A program made the position numbers and the translations under genes. Below are positions 58,163 through 64,000 of a stretch of DNA of 64,000 nt, piece after piece (within the stretch, counting starts at the first letter, position 1; every line of letters starts with the position of its first letter). The notes beneath the pieces are model-generated. The model saw only the letters and a list, made by a program, of their open reading frames with translations, did not search any database and was not told where the DNA came from. The stretch is from Streptomyces mirabilis (GTDB lineage Bacteria > Actinomycetota > Actinomycetes > Streptomycetales > Streptomycetaceae), in NCBI RefSeq assembly GCF_039503195.1, contig NZ_JBCJKP010000001.1:6944001-7008000 (forward strand). Reading direction: 5' to 3'.

Positions 58163-60811
58163 GTGAAGGCAATCCGCAGATTCACCGTTCGCCCCGTACT
58201 GCCCGACGCCCTTCACCCGCTCAGCGACCTCGCCCGCAACCTGCGCTGGTCCTGGCACGCCGAGACCCGCGACCTGTTCCAGTCCGTCGACCCCGAACGC
58301 TGGACCGCCTCCGACGGCGACCCCGTACGCATGCTCGGCAGCGTCCCTCCCCACCGCCTCGCGGAACTCGCCGAGGACCGCCGCTTCCTGCGCCGCCTCG
58401 CCGCCGTCGCCGACGACCTGCGCGACTACGTGACCGGCGATCGCTGGTATCAGACCCAGACCCAGATTCCCGACCTCCCCGCCGCCATCGCCTACTTCTC
58501 ACCCGAGTTCGGCATCACCGCGGCCCTGCCCCAGTACTCCGGCGGCCTCGGCATCCTCGCCGGCGACCACCTCAAGGCCGCCAGCGACCTCGGCGTACCC
58601 CTCATCGGCGTAGGACTCCTCTACCGGCACGGCTACTTCCGCCAGTCCCTCTCCCGAGACGGCTGGCAGCAGGAGCACTATCCCGTCCTCGACCCCAACG
58701 AACTCCCTCTCGTACCCCTGCGCGAATCCGACGGCACCCCGGCCCAGGTCACCCTCGCCCTCCCCGGCGCCCGCGCCCTGCGCGCCCGCATCTGGCTGGC
58801 CCAGGTCGGTCGCGTCCCCCTCCTCATGCTCGACTCCGACGTCGAGGAGAACGACCTGGGCGAACGCGGGGTGACCGACCGGCTGTACGGCGGCGGCAGC
58901 GAGCACCGGCTGCTGCAGGAGATGCTGCTCGGCATCGGCGGGGTGCGCGCCGTACGGACGTACTGCCGGCTGACCGGCCACGCCCAGCCCGAGGTGTTCC
59001 ACACCAACGAGGGCCACGCGGGCTTCCTCGGCCTGGAACGCATCGCCGAACTCGCCGAGGGACAGGACGGGGACGACGGCAACGGCGGGCTGGACTTCGA
59101 GGCCGCTCTCGAATCCGTCCGCGCCGGTACCGTCTTCACCACCCACACCCCCGTCCCCGCCGGTATCGACCGCTTCGACCGCGAACTGGTCGCCCACCAC
59201 TTCGGCCCGGACGCCGAACTCCCCCGTATCGACGTCGAGCGCATCCTCGGCCTCGGCATGGAGACCTATCCGGGCGGTGAGCCGAACCTCTTCAACATGG
59301 CCGTGATGGGGCTCAGGCTCGGCCAGCGGGCCAACGGGGTGTCGCTGCTCCACGGTCACGTCAGCCGCGAGATGTTCTCCGGGCTGTGGCCGGGTTTCGA
59401 CCCGGACGAGGTCCCGATCACCTCGGTCACCAACGGCGTGCACGCACCGACCTGGGTGGCACCGGAGGTCTTCCGTCTCGGCGCCCGCCAGATCGGCGCG
59501 CAGCGCACCGAGGACGCGATGACGGTCGGCGGCTCGGACCGCTGGGACGCGGTGGCGGACATCGCCGACCAGGAGATCTGGGACCTGCGCCGGGTACTGC
59601 GCGAGCAACTGGTCCTCGAGGTACGGGAACGCCTGCACGCCTCCTGGCGCCAGCGCGGCGCCGGAACGGCCGAACTCGGCTGGATCGACGGGGTGCTGGA
59701 CCCGGACGTCCTCACGATCGGCTTCGCCCGCCGCGTCCCTTCCTACAAACGTCTGACCCTGATGCTGCGCGACCGCGACCGCCTGATGGACCTCCTCCTG
59801 CACGCCGAACGCCCGATCCAGATCGTGGTCGCGGGCAAGGCTCACCCCGCGGACGACGGCGGCAAGCGACTCGTGCAGGAACTGGTCCGGTTCGCGGACG
59901 ACCCGCGCGTACGCCACCGGATCGTCTTCCTCCCGGACTACGGGATGGCGATGGCGCAGAAGCTGTACCCGGGCTGCGACATCTGGCTGAACAACCCGCT
60001 CCGCCCGCTGGAGGCCTGCGGCACGTCCGGGATGAAGGCGGCACTCAACGGCTGTCTGAACCTCTCCGTCCTGGACGGCTGGTGGGACGAGTGGTTCCAG
60101 CCGGACTTCGGCTGGGCGATCCCGACGGCGGACGGCACGGCGACGGACGACGACCGCCGCGACGACCTGGAGGCGGCGGCCCTCTACGAGCTGCTGGAAC
60201 AGCGCGTGGCGCCCCGTTTCTACGAGCGGGGTCAGCACGGTCTGCCCGACCGGTGGATCGAGATGGTCCGCCAGACGCTGACCCATCTCGGCCCGAAGGT
60301 CCTGGCGGGCCGGATGGTGCGCGAGTACGTGGAGCGCCTCTACGCCCCCGCGGCCCGCGCCCACCGCGCCCTGGCCCCGGAGGCGGCCCGCGAACTGGCC
60401 GCCTGGAAGTCCCGCGTCCGGGCGGCCTGGCCCCGGGTCACGGTGGACCATCTGGAGGCCTCCGCCGCCACCACGACCGCCGAACTGGGCACCACCCTCT
60501 CCCTGCGCGTGCGGGTGGCGCTGGCCGACCTCGCCCCGGACGACGTCGAGGTCCAGGCGGTCTCGGGCCGCGTCGACTCGCAGGACCGCATCGCGGACGC
60601 GAGCTGCGTCCCGCTGAAACCGGCGGGCGGCCCGGACCTGGAAGGGCGCTGGGTGTACGAGGGGCCGCTCTCCCTGGACCGCACCGGCCCGTTCGGCTAC
60701 ACGGTCCGTATTCTCCCCACGCACCGACTGCTCGCGTCCGGCGCCGAGCTGGGCCTGGTCACGATGCCTTCGGAGGAGGTGGGGGAGGAGGCCGGGGTCC
60801 TGATGCGCTGA
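58163..60811 (+). CDS. glgP: alpha-glucan phosphorylase
   Basis: An 882-residue GT35 phosphorylase that releases glucose 1-phosphate from alpha-1,4-glucan. GTG 58163 (VKAIRRFTVRPVLPDALHPLSDLARNLRWSWHAETRDLF) is chosen because AAGGTGG is a few bases upstream; another GTG is in frame at 58148. Motifs are AYFSPEFGITAALPQYSGGLGILAGDHLKAASDLGVPL near the N-terminus, VFHTNEGHAGFLGLERI, FTTHTPVPAGIDRF, and the pyridoxal-phosphate Lys in ACGTSGMKAALNGCLNLSVLDGWWDEW. It belongs to the actinobacterial alpha-glucan phosphorylase subgroup. It is divergent from the GlgE synthesis cluster, so synthesis and degradation genes are neighbours. Confidence 0.95.
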   Translation: MKAIRRFTVRPVLPDALHPLSDLARNLRWSWHAETRDLFQSVDPERWTASDGDPVRMLGSVPPHRLAELAEDRRFLRRLAAVADDLRDYVTGDRWYQTQTQIPDLPAAIAYFSPEFGITAALPQYSGGLGILAGDHLKAASDLGVPLIGVGLLYRHGYFRQSLSRDGWQQEHYPVLDPNELPLVPLRESDGTPAQVTLALPGARALRARIWLAQVGRVPLLMLDSDVEENDLGERGVTDRLYGGGSEHRLLQEMLLGIGGVRAVRTYCRLTGHAQPEVFHTNEGHAGFLGLERIAELAEGQDGDDGNGGLDFEAALESVRAGTVFTTHTPVPAGIDRFDRELVAHHFGPDAELPRIDVERILGLGMETYPGGEPNLFNMAVMGLRLGQRANGVSLLHGHVSREMFSGLWPGFDPDEVPITSVTNGVHAPTWVAPEVFRLGARQIGAQRTEDAMTVGGSDRWDAVADIADQEIWDLRRVLREQLVLEVRERLHASWRQRGAGTAELGWIDGVLDPDVLTIGFARRVPSYKRLTLMLRDRDRLMDLLLHAERPIQIVVAGKAHPADDGGKRLVQELVRFADDPRVRHRIVFLPDYGMAMAQKLYPGCDIWLNNPLRPLEACGTSGMKAALNGCLNLSVLDGWWDEWFQPDFGWAIPTADGTATDDDRRDDLEAAALYELLEQRVAPRFYERGQHGLPDRWIEMVRQTLTHLGPKVLAGRMVREYVERLYAPAARAHRALAPEAARELAAWKSRVRAAWPRVTVDHLEASAATTTAELGTTLSLRVRVALADLAPDDVEVQAVSGRVDSQDRIADASCVPLKPAGGPDLEGRWVYEGPLSLDRTGPFGYTVRILPTHRLLASGAELGLVTMPSEEVGEEAGVLMR

Positions 60812-60842
60812 GCGGGCCGAAAGCGGAAGGCGGACTGCGGGC

Positions 60843-61358
60843 CTACGGTTCGAACCCCGCGCACAGCCGACGCAGTACGGTCCCGCAGCGCCGTGCGTAG
60901 GCGTGCTGGAGCCCCCGGGTCGCCGGTCCTCCCGCGCGGGTGTACCACTTGGCCGCACGGCTGAAGGCGGTCACGGTCAGCCAGACCGTGCCGTCGCCCG
61001 TGCGGTCGACCACGAAGGCCTCCTCGCCGTGCTCGGGGTGGCCGGGCAGGGTGCCGTAGGCCCAGCCGGCCCGGCGGTACTCCTCGACCGTCCAGACCAC
61101 ACGGCAGGGGGCTCTGAGGGGGCCGAGTCCGACGGTGACGTCGACTCCGGGGGCTGCCTTGTCGGCGGTGGCGGTGATGCCCACGCCCATGGCGCGGTGC
61201 ATCTCCCAGGTCATCAGCGCTTCGGAGGCCGCGCGGAAGACGGCCTCGCCCTCGCCGACGCGGGTGCGCAGGTGCAGGGGGTGGAACCCCGGCGGGCAGC
61301 GGCCGTCGCGCGTCGCGCCCACGTCCTCGTAGGTGAAGGGGTTGTCCGGGGAGACCAT
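60843..61358 (-). CDS. DUF1990 family protein
   Basis: A 171-residue protein from ATG 61358 (MVSPDNPFTYEDVGATRDGRCPPGFHPLHLRTRVGEGEAVFRAASEALMTWEMHRAMGVGI). The ribosome-binding site is weak. The DUF1990 pattern is clear: the NPFTYEDVGATR start, the MTWEMHRAMGV block, PCRVVWTVEEYRRAGWAYGTLPGHPEHGEEAFVV, and the C-terminal FSRAAKWYTRAGGPATRGLQHAYARRCGTVLRRL. The fold is probably SRPBCC-like with a ligand pocket. The function is unknown. Confidence 0.88.
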   Translation of the reverse strand: MVSPDNPFTYEDVGATRDGRCPPGFHPLHLRTRVGEGEAVFRAASEALMTWEMHRAMGVGITATADKAAPGVDVTVGLGPLRAPCRVVWTVEEYRRAGWAYGTLPGHPEHGEEAFVVDRTGDGTVWLTVTAFSRAAKWYTRAGGPATRGLQHAYARRCGTVLRRLCAGFEP

Positions 61359-61371
61359 GGGGGACAGCGTA

Positions 61372-61439
61372 GGGCGGTACCCGGAGGTGCCTTCCCTCCG
61401 GGTACCGCCCAAGGTGCCTGAGGGGGTCCCGAGGACCCC
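61372..61439 (-). terminator. double terminator of the M4 protease gene
   Basis: GGGCGGTACCCGGAGG (61372-61387) and CCTCCGGGTACCGCCC (61395-61410) form a perfect 16-bp stem. GGGGTCC (61423-61429) and GGACCCC (61433-61439) form a second. Both lie downstream of the M4 stop on the minus strand and upstream of DUF1990. Confidence 0.8.
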
Positions 61440-61446
61440 GTGGGCA

Positions 61447-63105
61447 CTAGCTCACGTTGACCGCTGTCCAGGCCGCGGCCACCGCCTTGTACTCGGCGCT
61501 GGTCGAGCCGTACAGGGCGGACGCCGCGGAGAGCGTCCCCGTGCGGGCCGACTTGTAGTTGGTCGTCGACGTGAAGTACGTCGTCAGCGCCTTGTACCAG
61601 ATCTGCAGGGCCTTGTCCCGGCCGATGCCGGTGACGGCCGTGCCGTTGTACGTGGGCGAGTTGTAGCTGACGCCGTTGATGGTCTTGGCGCCGCTGCCCT
61701 CGCTCAGCAGGTAGAAGAAGTGGTTGGCGACACCGGACGAGTAGTGCACGTCCAGGTTGCCGACGCTGGAGGACCAGTAGTCGGCGGAGCCGCCGTCCTT
61801 GCTGGGTTTGTCCATGTAGCGCAGCGGGGTGCCGTCGCCGTTGATGTTGATCTTCTCGCCGATGAGGTAGTCACCCACGTCGGAGGAGTTGTTGGCGTAG
61901 AACTCGACGCCGGTGCCGAAGATGTCGGAGGTCGCCTCGTTCAGACCGCCGGACTCGCCGGAGTAGTTGAGACCGGCCGTGTTGGCGGTGACGCCGTGGC
62001 TCATCTCGTGCCCGGCCACGTCCAGCGAGGTCAGCGGGTGGGTGTTCCCGGAGCCGTCGCCGTACGTCATGCAGAAGCAGCTGTCGTCCCAGAACGCGTT
62101 GACGTACGCGTTGCCGTAGTGGACGCGGGAGTACGCGCCGACCCCGTTGTTCTTGATGCCGCTGCGGCCGAAGGTGTTCTTGTAGAAGTCCCACGTCTCC
62201 TGCGCGCCGTACGCGGCGTCGGCGGCCGCGGTCTGGTCGGTGGTGGAGCTGGAGGCCGCGCCGGTGCCCCAGGTGTCGTCCGCGTCGGTGAACAGGGTGC
62301 CCGTGGAGGAGGAGGTGCTGTGCGACTTGTTGTACGTCTTGTGGCCGCCGCGGGTCCCGTCGGTCAGCTGGTACGTCGAGCCCGACAGGGTGGTGTTGAG
62401 GCTGACCGTGCCCGAGTAGAGGGTCTTGCCGGTGCCGGTCTCGATGCCCTGGTACTCGTAGAGCTTCTTGCCGGTGGCCGCGTCGGTGATGACGTGCAGC
62501 TCGTTCGGGGTGCCGTCGTCCTGGAGACCGCCGACGACCGTCTCGTAGGCGAGGGTGGGCTTGCCGGTGGCGGCCCAGATCACCTTGCGGGGGGCGCGGT
62601 CGGCCGTGGTCTTCTCCGAACCGGCGGCCTTCGCGGCGGTGAGAGCCTGCTTCTCGGCCTTCGCGGTGGTGACCTGCGGCTTCAGCGAGGCGACCTTGAT
62701 GGCCGTCTTCACGGCCTTGGTGACGCCCTCGGTCTTGCCGGCCTTGGACTCGTGGACGACCAGGTCGCCGCCGAGGACCGGAAGGCCGTTGTACGTGCGC
62801 TCGTAGCGGGTGTGCACGGTGCCGTCCGCGTCCTTGAGGACGTCTCTGACGACGAGCTTCTCCTTGGCGCCGAGGCCTATCTGCTGGGCGGTCTCGGGCG
62901 CGGCCGCGTCGGCCTGCTGGATCAGGCTCGTGCGTGCGGCGGCGGAGAGCTGGACCGTGGCGCCGGGGAGCTTCGCCTTGGCGGCGGCCGACTCGGTCTG
63001 GGCGGAGGCACCGGTGGTCAGACCGGTGGTGAGCAGGGCTCCGGCAGCGACAGCGGTGGCGATGGCCAGAGTGGTGCGCTTGTGACGCGCGTAGAGGGGG
63101 GTCAC
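61447..63105 (-). CDS. secreted M4 family metalloprotease (thermolysin-like)
   Basis: A 552-residue secreted zinc protease. The signal peptide MTPLYARHKRTTLAIATAVA, then AGALLTTGLTTGASA, is followed by an FTP/PepSY pro-region (about 60-215: GTVHTRYERTYNGLPVLGGDLVVHE, then NELHVITDAATGKKLYEYQ). The catalytic domain has HEMSH (His366, Glu367, His370), the third zinc ligand Glu390 in GGLNEATSD, and the active-site His in NLDVHYSSGVANHFFYLL. It ends in the M4 C-terminal helical domain (ALTTYFTSTTNYKSARTGTLSAASALYG) with no P domain, unlike its upstream neighbour. It should be an extracellular neutral protease. Confidence 0.95.
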   Translation of the reverse strand: MTPLYARHKRTTLAIATAVAAGALLTTGLTTGASAQTESAAAKAKLPGATVQLSAAARTSLIQQADAAAPETAQQIGLGAKEKLVVRDVLKDADGTVHTRYERTYNGLPVLGGDLVVHESKAGKTEGVTKAVKTAIKVASLKPQVTTAKAEKQALTAAKAAGSEKTTADRAPRKVIWAATGKPTLAYETVVGGLQDDGTPNELHVITDAATGKKLYEYQGIETGTGKTLYSGTVSLNTTLSGSTYQLTDGTRGGHKTYNKSHSTSSSTGTLFTDADDTWGTGAASSSTTDQTAAADAAYGAQETWDFYKNTFGRSGIKNNGVGAYSRVHYGNAYVNAFWDDSCFCMTYGDGSGNTHPLTSLDVAGHEMSHGVTANTAGLNYSGESGGLNEATSDIFGTGVEFYANNSSDVGDYLIGEKININGDGTPLRYMDKPSKDGGSADYWSSSVGNLDVHYSSGVANHFFYLLSEGSGAKTINGVSYNSPTYNGTAVTGIGRDKALQIWYKALTTYFTSTTNYKSARTGTLSAASALYGSTSAEYKAVAAAWTAVNVS

Positions 63106-63337
63106 GCAATCTCCTCTTGTGGGGGCGACCGGACGGCGTGGGGTGGCCGTACGGAAGGTGCGAAGTTGCGGTGCGGGTGAGCCGTGCGGTGGAAGAGTGA
63201 CATCCAGGGCGCGTACATGTCAGGAGGGCGATGAAATCTTGGCCGAAAAGCGTCCGTTGGATGAAGATCGCTGTTCGTTAAGCGGATCTCGATCTTGGTC
63301 AAGCGGCAACAAAAGCAGGGTCATGGCGCGGCAAAGA

Positions 63338-63375
63338 GGGCGCCGCCCCGGGAGTCGAACCCCGGGGCGACGCCC
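63338..63375 (-). terminator. terminator of the upstream M4 protease with a T-arm-like loop
   Basis: GGGCGCCGCCCCGGG (63338-63352), loop AGTCGAA, and CCCCGGGGCGACGCCC (63360-63375) pair with one mismatch. On the minus strand the stem is followed by TCTTTG. It lies 28 bp after the stop of the partial M4 gene. The loop resembles a tRNA T-loop but no tRNA is present. Confidence 0.8.
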
Positions 63376-63402
63376 TGTCGGTGCCGTGTGTTCAGGTGCG
63401 GT

Positions 63403-64000
63403 CTACGGGAACGTCAGCTTCCAGCTGTTGATGTAGCCGGTGTCCTGCGCGGCCTTGTCCTGGACCCGCAACTTCCAGGTGCCGTTGGCGACTTCGGAGG
63501 ACGCGTTGACGGTGTAGGTCTCCTGGACGTTGTCCGCCGAGTCGGAGGAGCTGAAGGCCTTCAGGGGGTACACCGTGCCGTCCGGGGCCAGCAGATCCAC
63601 GACCAGGTCGCCGCGCCAGGTGTGCACGATGTCCACGTCGACCAGAAGGTTCGACGGGGCGTTGCCGGTACGGCCGGTGACCGCGATCGACGACGTCACG
63701 GCCGGCCCGTTGTCCGGAATCGATACGTCGCTGGTGTTCTCGAACGACGTACCGGTGCCGCCGCCGCCCGGACGCGAGCCGACCTTCACGGCCGCCCAGG
63801 CGTTCTGCACCGCCGTGTACTCGGCGCTCGTCGTGCCGTACAGCTCGCCCGTCGCCGCGAGCGTGCCGGTGCGGGCCGCCGCGTAGTTGGTGGTCGAGGT
63901 GAACTTGGTGGTGAGCGCCCGGTACCAGATCTGCAGGGCCTTGTCGCGGCCGATGCCGGTGACCGGAAGGCCGTCGGCGGTCGGCGAGTTGTAGCTGACG
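63403..64000 (-). CDS. second M4 metalloprotease with C-terminal P domain (5' part outside window)
   Basis: Only the last 198 codons are in the window; the gene enters from the right edge. The visible part starts with the end of an M4 catalytic domain (VSYNSPTADGLPVTGIGRDKALQIWYRALTTKFTSTTNYAAARTGTL), nearly the same as the neighbouring M4 gene. A Gly/Arg linker (GSRPGGGGTGTSFE) leads to a proprotein-convertase P (P/Homo B) domain: VSIPDNGPAVTSSIAVTGRTGNAPSNLLVDVDIVHTWRGDLVVDLLAPDGTVYPLKA to the stop. P domains stabilise or target secreted proteases. The two genes look like a tandem duplication in which one copy gained or lost this domain. Confidence 0.92.
   Translation of the reverse strand, partial: VSYNSPTADGLPVTGIGRDKALQIWYRALTTKFTSTTNYAAARTGTLAATGELYGTTSAEYTAVQNAWAAVKVGSRPGGGGTGTSFENTSDVSIPDNGPAVTSSIAVTGRTGNAPSNLLVDVDIVHTWRGDLVVDLLAPDGTVYPLKAFSSSDSADNVQETYTVNASSEVANGTWKLRVQDKAAQDTGYINSWKLTFP

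Noticed and set aside
63338..63375. tRNA-like GGGGTTCGACTCCC on the minus strand
   Set aside because: It resembles a T-arm, but no acceptor, D or anticodon arm can be built around it; the symmetrical flanks make a terminator stem instead.
1..64000. Defence island, prophage or integrated element
   Set aside because: No integrase, transposase, restriction, toxin-antitoxin or phage structural genes are recognisable, composition is uniform, and the gene order resembles a conserved core region.

Overview
This window looks like a piece of a Streptomyces chromosome. The sequence is very GC-rich, coding regions prefer G or C at the third codon position, and GTG and TTG starts are common. The gene content fits: the polarity coiled-coil protein Scy at the left edge, isobutyryl-CoA mutase, the GlgE maltosyltransferase cluster, and tandem secreted M4 proteases. 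Gene order, as far as I remember it, follows the conserved core of Streptomyces (the SCO5397 to SCO5447 region of S. coelicolor). I see no phage, transposase, CRISPR array, rRNA or tRNA.

Layout. 1-3.6 kb: scy (partial), methylmalonyl-CoA epimerase, thiolase, meaB. 3.6-9.2 kb: a repeat-rich gap, an MFS exporter, a MarR regulator, three tandem AIM24-family genes, and a DUF3817 plus thiamine-binding-protein pair. 9.2-11.4 kb: a SRPBCC / DUF4166 / TetR operon behind two near-identical palindromes. 11.4-18.6 kb: DUF5937 regulator with divergent MFS, MarR, second DUF3817, icmA behind a 22-bp perfect palindrome, a TetR, and a thioredoxin-TPR protein. 18.6-22 kb: a DUF6230 / DUF6114 / Ser-rich secreted protein cassette behind an unusual leader full of inverted repeats. 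22-28.3 kb: central carbon genes pyk, ackA, pta and pfkA. 28.3-35.7 kb: a double-HTH regulator, a GNAT, a sugar ABC importer (no ATPase gene), and a TetR / SDR / zinc alcohol dehydrogenase operon. 35.7-39.8 kb: a two-component system divergent from dctA, with four exact-period 27-bp repeats between them. 39.9-48 kb: TetR and MFS with three TGCACA/TGTGCA operators, DUF2127, an epimerase, Lrp, MerR-thioredoxin, and a HelD/HelR RNA-polymerase-recycling ATPase. 48-60.8 kb: glgB, mak, treS and glgE, a subtilisin, and divergent glgP. 60.8-64 kb: DUF1990 and two M4 metalloproteases, the second cut by the window edge.

How the genes work together. The mce, meaB and icmA products belong to branched-chain and odd-chain acyl-CoA handling around methylmalonyl-CoA. 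Pyk, PfkA, AckA and Pta form a glycolysis/acetate overflow block. TreS, Mak, GlgE and GlgB are the trehalose-to-alpha-glucan (GlgE) pathway, and GlgP breaks the glucan down. The DctB/DctR/DctA block senses and imports dicarboxylates. Many small one-regulator/one-target units carry visible palindromic operators.

The most unusual things I see are: a 116-bp intergenic double-armed inverted repeat in front of glgP; a histone-H1-like Lys/Ala tail on GlgB; the inverted-repeat leader of the DUF6230 cassette; the four 27-bp repeats at dctA; a HelD leader whose upstream TTG lies in a hairpin; and two dispersed intergenic repeat families. Nothing here is clearly a new defence or mobile system. The best candidates for undescribed biology are the DUF6230/DUF6114/Ser-rich cassette, the SRPBCC/DUF4166/TetR operon and the AIM24 triplet.
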